This document shows, in pieces, positions 6,044 through 12,982 of a stretch of 20,353 nt of DNA. The position numbers and the translations under genes were made by a program. The notes below the pieces were generated by a model, which was not told the origin of the DNA, searched no databases, and was given only the letters and a program-made list of their open reading frames with translations. This DNA is from Oscillospiraceae bacterium (GTDB lineage: Bacteria; Bacillota_A; Clostridia; Oscillospirales; Oscillospiraceae). Where the stretch lies: the NCBI GenBank assembly GCA_017627975.1, contig JAGAFT010000068.1, positions 1 through 20,353 of the forward strand, read 5' to 3'. Positions within the stretch are counted from its first letter, which is position 1, and each line of letters opens with the position of its first letter.

Positions 6044-7291
6044 TTAGCTCAGATATCTGAGCGCTTCCATCAATTGTGTATCATCCGATACGCTGGCGGT
6101 GCCCTCTTCGCCGCCCACCGTGCCTTCGGTTGTACCGGTGGCTGCCGCATTGCGGTTGAAGACGATCATATCCGGCACGACGCCGCCGGCCGCCGCGATG
6201 TCCGTCCCGCTCGGGGACAGAAGGCTGTGCGTGCTCAGGCGCAGGGCGCTTCCGTCATGCAGGACGATGACTTCCTGGGTGCGGGTGTTGCCGGTTGTGG
6301 GCTCGCCGATCAGGGTTGCCCAGCGGTAATCCTTCAGGACCTGTGCGAAAAGCTCCGACTCGCGGAAGCTGCCGGCATTGATGAGCACGACCATGGGAAG
6401 CTCGAGACTCATGCTGTCCGACTCCGTGACGCGCTCGGTGCCGTCCTTGCTGATATCGGAGAACAGGCGCCCCGCCGGGAGCAGGTAATCCAGAAACGTC
6501 GCGGCTTCCGTGGTCAGGCCGCCGGAATTGTCGCGCACATCGATTACCAGGGAGACCGCCCCCTGGCTCAGCAGGTACTCGACGGCATCCACCGCCGCCT
6601 GACCGCTGCCGGCTTCAAAGTTATGGATCTGGACGTATCCCGCGCCCGTTTTCTCAAGACGATAGGTAATCGCCTCGGAATTGACGTTTGTCGCGTCAAT
6701 CTCCAGCGGGTCGGACATGCCGACGATGGTGAGATTGAACTTTCCGTTCATCTTCGACCGGATCAGCGTCCGGACATCATCGGTCGACAGGGTATCGACC
6801 TTTTGCCCGTCCACCGCGGTAATGAGCATGCCGATCACGACCCCCGAGCGCGCGGCCGGTGAATCCGGATAGACCGTTACCACCTGGAAGCCGCCGCTGG
6901 AATCCTTGACCAAACTCATGCCGATATCAGCATACTCGTTGGACGACGAGAGCTGATAGGTTTTGTATTCATCATCCGTCAGGAAAGTGCTCCAGGAATC
7001 ACCAAGACCCGAAACCATCGCAATGGCCGCGGAGTATCCCATGCTCTTGCGGTCGACAGGCTCGATGAACTTCTCATCGATGATGTCCTTGATCTCGATG
7101 TAGCGCATGGCTTCGTCAAAGTCGTCTTTCCCGCCGACCTCCCGGATCACCTGGTTGCGCGTGATGACACGGGTTGCAAAGAGCGACCCGAGCACCATCG
7201 CCAGTACAAACCAGAGCGGAATCCCGAGGCCGAGCAGGCGGCGCAGGAAAATCCCCACCCCGCCGAACATGCGGCCGAACATCCGTCTCAT
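6044..7291 (-). CDS. S41 family (CtpA/CtpB-like) membrane-anchored protein, predicted catalytically inactive
   Basis: The layout is that of a C-terminal processing peptidase. A membrane anchor (about residues 21-40) comes first, then a short helical domain, a PDZ domain (about 120-195) and the S41 core with LVIDVRDNSGGLTTEAATFLDYLLP. In active members the Ser is the middle Ser of SASASE and the Lys lies 25 residues later in FGKGTVQ. Here the gap-free equivalent reads S308-F-R-E-S-E, putting Arg310 at the Ser. TTGNTRTQ puts Asn335 at the Lys. Both dyad residues are thus missing, while the fold-defining residues around them (LFA, DY, GEPT) remain. The gene lies between the M23 hydrolase and greA; B. 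subtilis likewise has ctpB beside ftsEX. It is probably a scaffold or binding protein for peptidoglycan enzymes. The ATG has AAGGAGA upstream. The C-terminal tail is low complexity. Confidence 0.85.
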   Translation of the reverse strand: MRRMFGRMFGGVGIFLRRLLGLGIPLWFVLAMVLGSLFATRVITRNQVIREVGGKDDFDEAMRYIEIKDIIDEKFIEPVDRKSMGYSAAIAMVSGLGDSWSTFLTDDEYKTYQLSSSNEYADIGMSLVKDSSGGFQVVTVYPDSPAARSGVVIGMLITAVDGQKVDTLSTDDVRTLIRSKMNGKFNLTIVGMSDPLEIDATNVNSEAITYRLEKTGAGYVQIHNFEAGSGQAAVDAVEYLLSQGAVSLVIDVRDNSGGLTTEAATFLDYLLPAGRLFSDISKDGTERVTESDSMSLELPMVVLINAGSFRESELFAQVLKDYRWATLIGEPTTGNTRTQEVIVLHDGSALRLSTHSLLSPSGTDIAAAGGVVPDMIVFNRNAAATGTTEGTVGGEEGTASVSDDTQLMEALRYLS

Positions 7292-7323
7292 GTTCTCTCT
7301 CCTTTTCCAAACTGAAATACGCC

Positions 7324-7356
7324 AGCGCTCCCGGGCGGCATTTGCCGCCGAAGCGC
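7324..7356. repeat. intercistronic stem-loop between the M23 and S41 genes
   Basis: GGCGGC pairs with GCCGCC around a 4-base ATTT/AAAT loop (7334-7349). Outer GCGCT/AGCGC arms lengthen the stem with an internal loop. There is no U-tract, so it is not a normal terminator. It may protect or process the mRNA in the 87-base gap and so set the ratio between the hydrolase and the S41 protein. Confidence 0.5.
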
Positions 7357-7378
7357 CGGCGATCCTGCCGCGCGAGGC

Positions 7379-8701
7379 TCAGCAGTTGTAATAGGACAGG
7401 CCGGAGAAGAACTGCGCGGGGTCGGTGCGCTCACCGTTGACGAACACCTCGAAGTGGCAGTGGGTACCGGTCGCCCGGCCCGTTGCCCCGAGATAGCCCA
7501 CCGTCTGGCCCTGTGAGACCGTCTGTCCGCCGCCCACCGCCAGGCCCGACATATGCGCATAAAGGGTCTGATAACCGTTGCCGTGGTCGATAATCACGTA
7601 GTTGCCGTAACCGTCGTTGTAGCTTGCCGTCACGACCGTTCCGCCGTCGGAAGCCACGACCGGAGCGCCGTCATTGCCGTAGCCGTCGATGTCGATGCCG
7701 CTGTGGTAGCGGGTCGCACCGGTAAAGGGGTCGGTACGGTTGCCGAAACGGCTGGTAACACGGGTACTGCAGGGCACCGGCCACCCCAGGTTTCCGGTAC
7801 CGACAGCGCCGCCCGGATTCAGGCCGCCGCCACCGCCTTCGCCGCTTTCTCCGCCTTCGCCGCCACCGTTCTGGGCGTTCTGGGCATTCTGGCGGGCAAT
7901 CGCCGCGGCACGGGCCGCCGCTTCTTCTTCTTTCTGGCGCTGGTAGGCCGCCATCATGTCCGCGATCTCCTGTGCAGCCGCTTCTTCGGCAGCCAGGAAG
8001 CCTTCATACTCCGTCACGGCCACGTCGATCTGATCTTCCAGCTCCGCGAGCTCTTTTTCGGTCTCGGCGATCTGGCCGTCAAGCATTTCCTTCTCTGTGT
8101 TCAGGACCTCCTGCTTGGCTTCGCAGTCGGCCTTGACTTCTTCATATTCCGCCTTGACCCGCTCGCTTTCCTCACGCGCCTCAATATACGCGTCTTCCAG
8201 GTCGCGGTCAGCCGTCATGATCTTCTCCATGTCGTCCAGCGCGGTGAGAAACTCATTGAAGTCTCCGGAGCTCATCAGCACGGTGAGAATGTTATAGCCG
8301 CCGGTTTCTTCCATCGCACGTACACGGGTGCGGTACTTGTCCAGCTGGTTCTGTTCACGGTTCAGCGCAAGATGCAGTTCCTCTGTTTTCTCCTCAATGA
8401 TTCCGTCATACATGACAATCTCTTCACCGACGAGACGGAGCGCTTCTTTCGCCGCATCGTTCTTCTCTTCCAGGGCTGTCTTCTGATCGAGGACGTTTGC
8501 CTGCGCTTCCTTCAGCGTGTCGACGCGCTCTTCCGCCTCTTTGACCCGGGCGGAAATCTCGTCTTTCTTTGCCTGCAGCGCGTCAATATCGCTCTGCGAG
8601 ATGGCAAAGGCTGAGGGAATGACGCTGGCCACCAGCGACAGCAGCATCAGGACCGCCATAATAACGGCGATCACGGAGATCATTCTTTTTCTCTGTCTCA
8701 T
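7379..8701 (-). CDS. M23 (LytM) peptidoglycan hydrolase with coiled coil, PcsB/EnvC-like
   Basis: This is a secreted murein hydrolase, the likely effector of FtsEX. A signal peptide (residues 1-33, ending SAFA) is followed by a long Glu/Lys/Ala coiled coil (about 35-270), interrupted near 134-155. Then come a Gly-rich linker (279-304) and a C-terminal LytM domain (about 310-435). The zinc ligands are intact: H333 and D337 in YHSGIDID, H414 and H416 in THCHFE, and the partner H383 in YAHMS. This contrasts with EnvC, whose LytM domain lacks the metal site, and suggests direct endopeptidase activity. In related systems FtsX pulls on the coiled coil to release self-inhibition. The start is 4 bases after the ftsX stop, with a modest GAAGGT site inside ftsX, so the two are tightly coupled. 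It is not sure which named homologue it corresponds to. Confidence 0.93.
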   Translation of the reverse strand: MRQRKRMISVIAVIMAVLMLLSLVASVIPSAFAISQSDIDALQAKKDEISARVKEAEERVDTLKEAQANVLDQKTALEEKNDAAKEALRLVGEEIVMYDGIIEEKTEELHLALNREQNQLDKYRTRVRAMEETGGYNILTVLMSSGDFNEFLTALDDMEKIMTADRDLEDAYIEAREESERVKAEYEEVKADCEAKQEVLNTEKEMLDGQIAETEKELAELEDQIDVAVTEYEGFLAAEEAAAQEIADMMAAYQRQKEEEAAARAAAIARQNAQNAQNGGGEGGESGEGGGGGLNPGGAVGTGNLGWPVPCSTRVTSRFGNRTDPFTGATRYHSGIDIDGYGNDGAPVVASDGGTVVTASYNDGYGNYVIIDHGNGYQTLYAHMSGLAVGGGQTVSQGQTVGYLGATGRATGTHCHFEVFVNGERTDPAQFFSGLSYYNC

Positions 8702-8704
8702 GGC

Positions 8705-9592
8705 TTATACCTTCAGGTAGTTGCGGATCGCGTTGACGCCGCCGAAGACGCCGATCAGAACGCCGACTCCCACATAGACCCCCAGCATCGGAAGCATTAC
8801 CTGTTGGAAGGGAATCAGGGAAATAAAGCTGCCGGTCAGCGTATCCAGAAGGCTGCTGTTCAGGACCGTATAGATGCCCCATACCGCAAGGAAGCCCAGC
8901 ACGCCTCCCAGAAGCCCGAGAATCAGACCTTCAATCACAAAGGGTGTGCGGATGAAGGCGTTCGTCGCGCCGACCATCTTCATGATCGCAATCTCTTCCC
9001 GACGGCCGAAGGTCGTCAGCTTGATGGTGTTGGACATGATGAAGAACGACACGAAGGTCAGAATCACCGTCAGAATCAGCGACACCACGCTCACGATGTT
9101 GCGGATCCGAACAAAGCGGTCCGCATATTCAATCTGGGCGTTCACCTTTGCAATTCCGGGGATGCCCTCAAGCTGGGTCTTGGTGTCGGCCATCTGGGAA
9201 ATATCCGTCAGATGGATGACAAACCGGTGGCGGAAGACCGTCGAATCGATTCCTTCCATGAGGCGGTCATCATACTTGGACATGAAGTTCGTCATGGCCT
9301 GGTCGCGCGAGACAAAATCCGCCGCCAGCACGTTCGGCACGTTCATGATATCGCCCTGCAGCGCCGCCGCAGAGGCCTCGTCCACGATGCTTTCATCCAC
9401 GAAAGCGACCACTTCGTTCTGCTGTTCCAGATCCGCGATCAGCGCGTCGATGTTCAGCGACAGAAGCGTAATGCTGCCCATGATGATCAGGCAGGCCGTG
9501 ATAATCGTCACGGAGGCGAAGGACATGAAACCATGCGTCCGGATACTCCGGAATCCTTCGCGAATGAGATATGCACTCTTACTCAAGCTCAT
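8705..9592 (-). CDS. ftsX: cell division protein FtsX (ABC transporter-like permease)
   Basis: FtsX is the membrane half of the FtsEX complex, which passes cytoplasmic ATP-hydrolysis signals to a peptidoglycan hydrolase outside. The protein begins [22 protein letters not shown] and has a first membrane segment at about 23-45. A large extracellular loop (about 50-160) includes the conserved FVSRDQAM region. Three more membrane segments lie in the C-terminal half, with the cytoplasmic motif FGRREEIAIMKMVGATNAFIR that contacts FtsE. The ATG at 9592 matches the usual N-terminus of the family; the longer frame from 9628 adds 12 non-conserved residues. It overlaps the end of ftsE by 14 bases, as is typical for this pair. 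The product length, 295 residues, is normal. Confidence 0.94.
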   Translation of the reverse strand: MSLSKSAYLIREGFRSIRTHGFMSFASVTIITACLIIMGSITLLSLNIDALIADLEQQNEVVAFVDESIVDEASAAALQGDIMNVPNVLAADFVSRDQAMTNFMSKYDDRLMEGIDSTVFRHRFVIHLTDISQMADTKTQLEGIPGIAKVNAQIEYADRFVRIRNIVSVVSLILTVILTFVSFFIMSNTIKLTTFGRREEIAIMKMVGATNAFIRTPFVIEGLILGLLGGVLGFLAVWGIYTVLNSSLLDTLTGSFISLIPFQQVMLPMLGVYVGVGVLIGVFGGVNAIRNYLKV

Positions 9593-10271
9593 AGCTGTAA
9601 TACCCGTCTCCGTCATCACTGACCACATGGCCGTCGTCGATCGTGATAACCCGCTTGGAAAAGGCGTTCACCAGTTCCTTTTCGTGTGTGACAACGAGGA
9701 TCGTCGTGCCCATCTCGTTGATCTTTTCAAACAGCAGCATCAGCTCCAGGCTGCGCACCGGGTCAAGGTTTCCGGTCGGCTCGTCCGCAACGATCATGCG
9801 GGGATTGTTCACCAGCGCACGCGCAATCGCCACACGCTGCTGCTCACCGCCGGAGAGCTCGTTCGGGAAGCGCTTCTCACGCCCTTCAAGGCCGACCAGC
9901 TCCAGAACGTAGGGCACGCGCTTGGCAATGCTCTTGCCCTTGGCGCCGACAACGCGCATGGCAAAGGCAACGTTGTCATACACCGTCATGTTTTCGATCA
10001 GGCGGTAGTCCTGAAAAATCACGCCCAGTGTACGGCGCACTCTGGGGAGCTTTCTGCGCCGGATCTTGACCATGTCAAAATCATTGACAACAATCTCACC
10101 GGCGGTGGCACGCACCTCGCCGGTGATCAGCTTCATCAGGGTTGTCTTTCCCGAGCCGGAAGGTCCGACAAGAAAGACAAATTCCCCTTCATTGATCGTC
10201 AGATTGATCCCGTCCAGCGCAACCGTGCTGCTACTGTCATAGATCTTCGTGACGTCTGTCATCTGTACCAT
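9579..10271 (-). CDS. ftsE: cell division ATP-binding protein FtsE
   Basis: This is the ABC-type ATPase of FtsEX, acting at the inner face of the membrane at the division site. Visible motifs are Walker [10 protein letters not shown] (36-44), the Q-loop FQDYRLI, the ABC signature [15 protein letters not shown], Walker [14 protein letters not shown] and the H-loop [11 protein letters not shown]. The ATG at 10271 follows CGGAGG at 6 bases. A longer TTG-initiated frame from 10298 would bury that ribosome site in coding sequence and is rejected. The product of 230 residues is the usual size. The gene lies 51 bases after the PucR/CdaR-like regulator, so the regulator and division genes may share a transcript. 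Confidence 0.96.
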   Translation of the reverse strand: MVQMTDVTKIYDSSSTVALDGINLTINEGEFVFLVGPSGSGKTTLMKLITGEVRATAGEIVVNDFDMVKIRRRKLPRVRRTLGVIFQDYRLIENMTVYDNVAFAMRVVGAKGKSIAKRVPYVLELVGLEGREKRFPNELSGGEQQRVAIARALVNNPRMIVADEPTGNLDPVRSLELMLLFEKINEMGTTILVVTHEKELVNAFSKRVITIDDGHVVSDDGDGYYSYELE

Positions 10272-10295
10272 AAATTGCCTCCGAGAAACTCTTTT

Positions 10296-10312
10296 CAACC
10301 GTTATACGGTTG
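10296..10312. repeat. perfect inverted repeat between the regulator and ftsE
   Basis: CAACCG and CGGTTG surround a 5-base TTATA/TATAA centre. On the minus strand AAAAGAG follows, so it is not a terminator. It is either a small mRNA hairpin or a possible operator for a dimeric regulator between the regulator gene and ftsE. Confidence 0.4.
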
Positions 10313-10322
10313 ATCAGAGAGG

Positions 10323-11417
10323 TCAGTATTTCGACGTATTCAGCGAGTCGAGATACTGCTTTACCATCATCGCAACCTTGAACACAATCGCGTGATCAAA
10401 CTCACGAAGGTCCAGACCTGTGATCTTTTTGATTTTCTCAAGCCTGTATACTAATGTATTTCTGTGAACATACAGTTTCCGGGATGTTTCGGAAACGTTA
10501 AGATTGTTTTCAAAGAAGCGGTTAATCGTCTCCAGGGTATCTTCATCCAGCGTCTCAATGGGGTTCTTCTTGAAGACTTCATTGAGAAACATCTCGCAGA
10601 GCGTCGTGGGAAGCTGATAGATGATCCGGCCGAGGCCGAGGCTTTCATAGTGGATGATCGTCTTATCGCTCTCAAAGACACGGCCGACGTCAATGGCAAC
10701 CTGTGCTTCCTTATACCGGTCCGCCAGTTCACGCAAATGACGGGCTTCGGTGCTGATGCCGATCACACAGCGGATTCCGAGCTGCTCAAACAGCGCCTTT
10801 TCAATCCCCGCGGCAATGGCGTGAATCTCTTCCTTCGACGTATCCGCCTGAATGGACTTCACCACAACAATGTCGCTCTCGTTGATGTTCAGAACGAAAT
10901 CATGCTGTCTGTCCGGGAACAGCCGGCTTACCAGCTCCCCCGCCGCCACATCGGCGTTTTCCATCTGACGCATCAGGAAGACCGTGCGCGGCTCATCCGT
11001 GACAAAGTGAAGTTCCTTTGCCCGGACATAGACATCCCCCGGAAGAATGTTGTCGGAAATGATATTCTTGATGAATGCCGCCCGGTTATGCTTTTCTTCG
11101 TAATTGGCCAGCGCTTCATCGAATGCAACCGCCGAAATGGCGCAGACCGTCTTTGCAACACTGTCTGTCCCGTCTACAAAAGCCGCATATCCCAGCTGCC
11201 CGCTCTCGGAGCTGAGGAGCACATAGGTTCTCCCCGCCGTCACCAGCTCGTGGCTGACACTGTCGACAAGATTGACCCGAAAGTCCTCCACCCGCGACCC
11301 GATGGCCGCAAGCTCACTGCAGGCGATGACATATCCCTGGTCGTCTACAACCCCGACCGTTCTGTCGACGGAGTCCTTCATCTGAATAATGACATTTTGA
11401 AAAATCCTGCTCGGCAT
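10323..11417 (-). CDS. PucR/CdaR-family transcriptional regulator
   Basis: The 364-residue protein has an N-terminal sensor-like region (about 1-130) beginning MPSRIFQNVIIQMKDSVDRT, similar to the sugar-diacid-recognition domain. A central GGDEF-like region without a cyclase motif follows (about 140-270). The C-terminal PucR-type helix-turn-helix reads NLNVSETSRKLYVHRNTLVY and then RLEKIKKITGLDLREFDHAI. This HTH binds DNA in the PucR, CdaR and AdeR families. The ligand is unknown. It is not near sugar-acid genes but directly upstream of ftsE, an arrangement I recall from other Lachnospiraceae, so a role in envelope or division control is possible. The ATG has GGAG upstream. It has its own promoter in the 240-base gap. 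Confidence 0.87.
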   Translation of the reverse strand: MPSRIFQNVIIQMKDSVDRTVGVVDDQGYVIACSELAAIGSRVEDFRVNLVDSVSHELVTAGRTYVLLSSESGQLGYAAFVDGTDSVAKTVCAISAVAFDEALANYEEKHNRAAFIKNIISDNILPGDVYVRAKELHFVTDEPRTVFLMRQMENADVAAGELVSRLFPDRQHDFVLNINESDIVVVKSIQADTSKEEIHAIAAGIEKALFEQLGIRCVIGISTEARHLRELADRYKEAQVAIDVGRVFESDKTIIHYESLGLGRIIYQLPTTLCEMFLNEVFKKNPIETLDEDTLETINRFFENNLNVSETSRKLYVHRNTLVYRLEKIKKITGLDLREFDHAIVFKVAMMVKQYLDSLNTSKY

Positions 11418-11533
11418 GATGCATTCTCCATTCTGCCTGTATCCGGCTGAAAATCCGGTCGGTCAAGACCGTGCAGAGGATCCAATACCCCATTTGGGCA
11501 AAATGTGGATAAAAAAACAAGATCAAAAAACCA

Positions 11534-11559
11534 GATAATATTATAATAACTCTATTATC
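11534..11559. promoter_or_regulatory. AT-rich inverted repeat over the regulator's promoter, candidate operator
   Basis: GATAATA (11534-11540) and TATTATC (11553-11559) form a perfect 7-bp inverted repeat spaced by 12 bases, overlapping the -10 region of the PucR/CdaR-like gene. Its place suits autoregulation, but no binding site is known for this protein. Confidence 0.4.
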
Positions 11560-11571
11560 AGTAATTTTCAA
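11543..11571 (-). promoter_or_regulatory. promoter of the PucR/CdaR-like regulator and ftsEX operon
   Basis: TTGAAA (-35, 11566-11571) and TATTAT (-10, 11543-11548) are 17 bases apart on the minus strand. An alternative -10, TATAAT, lies 3 bases further on. The 5' leader would be about 120 bases and contains a CGGTC/GACCG hairpin (11456-11471). Confidence 0.6.
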
Positions 11572-11621
11572 TAGAAAATGCGTCGAATTTTTGTGAATTT
11601 TTTCAGATGAATTGCCAAACA

Positions 11622-11659
11622 AGTCAAAAACCGACTTTTTTCAGGTGGCTTTTTTGACT
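11622..11659. terminator. inverted repeat overlapping the stop codon of the pseudouridine synthase gene
   Basis: AGTCAAAAA (11622-11630) and TTTTTGACT (11651-11659) are perfect 9-bp arms with a 20-base loop. A nested AAGTC/GACTT hairpin followed by TTTTTT reads on the plus strand. On the minus strand the structure ends the tig-to-rsuA block and is followed by GTTTGG. It is a likely, though weak, transcription end between the two operons. Confidence 0.5.
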
Positions 11660-12377
11660 ATTTTTCCATACCAAGCATCTTGAACATGATGCACAATTCC
11701 TCTTCCGTGAGTTCCCGATAACGCCCGATACCCGGGCCCGGTTCGACCTGAAGCGGGCCGACGGAGAGGCGCCGCAGGGTTACGACAGGCTTTCCCACCG
11801 CCGCAAGCATTCTGCGCACCTGATGGTACTTCCCTTCCTGTACCGTTACAAGACAGTCGCGTTCACCAAGGATCTCAAGCTCCGCCGGCAGGCATTTCGT
11901 CCCGTCGGCCAGAATCAGTCCGCTTTGAAAGCGTTCCGGATCCTTCGCTTCCAGCGGCTGTTCCACCGTTGCGTGATATACCTTTGAAACCGCGTATCTG
12001 GGTGAAATCACCCGGTGGGCAAATTCGCCGTCGTTTGTCAGCAGCAGAAGGCCGCTGGTATCCTTGTCCAGCCGCCCCACCGGGGCAATGTCCCGCTTTC
12101 GGATCTCCGGCGGAAAAAGGTCCAGGACCGTCTCCTGTCTGCTGTCTCGCGACGCCGTGATCAGGCCTGTGGGCTTGTCGAGGAGATAGTAACAGAACCT
12201 GCGGTAGCTGCAGGGTGTCCCGTTCAGCGTCACCGCGGCCGTATTTTCATCAAACTTCTGTTCCGGTCTGCGGATCACGCTCCCGTTGACGGCCGCCATG
12301 CCGGAGCGAATCATCCGCGCGGCTTCGCTGCGGGTCAGGCCGGCGGCATCCGCCAGGTATTTGTCCAGACGTATCAT
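11658..12377 (-). CDS. 16S/23S rRNA pseudouridine synthase, RsuA/RluB family
   Basis: It converts a uridine in rRNA to pseudouridine. An N-terminal S4 RNA-binding domain (residues 1-60, MIRLDKYLADAAGLTRSEAA) is followed by the synthase core. The catalytic Asp lies in PVGRLDKDTSGLLLLTNDG, and further family motifs are YYLLDKPTG, KVYHATV and EGKYHQVRRM. The short S4 domain and overall size (239 residues) fit RsuA, which modifies 16S position 516, better than RluB, but the target site cannot be read from sequence. It is the last gene of the tig-clpP-clpX-lon-engB block, 13 bases after engB, with a TAGGAG site overlapping the engB stop. Confidence 0.9.
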   Translation of the reverse strand: MIRLDKYLADAAGLTRSEAARMIRSGMAAVNGSVIRRPEQKFDENTAAVTLNGTPCSYRRFCYYLLDKPTGLITASRDSRQETVLDLFPPEIRKRDIAPVGRLDKDTSGLLLLTNDGEFAHRVISPRYAVSKVYHATVEQPLEAKDPERFQSGLILADGTKCLPAELEILGERDCLVTVQEGKYHQVRRMLAAVGKPVVTLRRLSVGPLQVEPGPGIGRYRELTEEELCIMFKMLGMEK

Positions 12378-12390
12378 GAGGGCACTGCTC

Positions 12391-12981
12391 CTACAGCAGC
12401 CGGAGCAGCCAGCCGAGCAGGCGTTCGCGTCCGTCGCCTTTTTCCGCCGAAAACGGGATCAGCTCCGTCTCCTCGTCCAAGGAGAGCGTCTGACGAATCA
12501 GGGCCATTGACGGCTCAATCTCGCTTTTCTTCAGCTTGTCCAGCTTGTTTGCAAGTACGACAAACTCATGTCCGGCGTTCTTGAAATACTCCGCCATTCG
12601 GACATCGTCCGCCGTCGGCTTGTGCCGCGCGTCGACAATCAGCACCCCGACATCAAAGGTCCCGGCTTCGGCGAAAAAGCTCTCCATCAGTCCGGCCCAG
12701 CGGTCGCGCTCATTCTGAGACACCTTGGCAAAGCCGTATCCGGGAAGATCAATCAAAAGCATCTTTCCGTCGATGTCAAAGTAATTCACATGGACGGTTT
12801 TTCCGGGTGTCGCCCCAACCTTGGCAAACTGTTTCCGGTTGACCAGGCGGTTGATGACGGACGACTTGCCCACGTTTGAGCGTCCTGCAAAAGCGGCCTT
12901 GGGCAGGGAGCTGCGGATAAACTGCTTCGGCGCCGCGGCAGAGCGGATAAACTCCGCCCGGTTGAGGTTCAGATCGTTCAT
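12391..12981 (-). CDS. engB: ribosome biogenesis GTPase EngB (YsxC/YihA)
   Basis: This is an essential small GTPase that helps assemble the large ribosomal subunit. The motifs are G1 GRSNVGKSS (33-41), G2 threonine in KVGATPGKT, G3 DLPGYGFA and G4 NKLDK (about 143-147), in a 196-residue protein of normal length. The ATG lies one base after the lon stop codon, so translation is coupled to lon. The lon-engB adjacency is common in Firmicutes. Its upstream ribosome site is poor, which fits reinitiation after lon. Confidence 0.96.
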   Translation of the reverse strand: MNDLNLNRAEFIRSAAAPKQFIRSSLPKAAFAGRSNVGKSSVINRLVNRKQFAKVGATPGKTVHVNYFDIDGKMLLIDLPGYGFAKVSQNERDRWAGLMESFFAEAGTFDVGVLIVDARHKPTADDVRMAEYFKNAGHEFVVLANKLDKLKKSEIEPSMALIRQTLSLDEETELIPFSAEKGDGRERLLGWLLRLL

Positions 12982-12982
12982 T

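Noticed and set aside
6044..7291. Assigning the S41 gene as active CtpB, the sporulation signalling protease.
   Set aside because: The position next to ftsEX fits, but the Ser and Lys of the dyad are replaced, so activity cannot be assumed.
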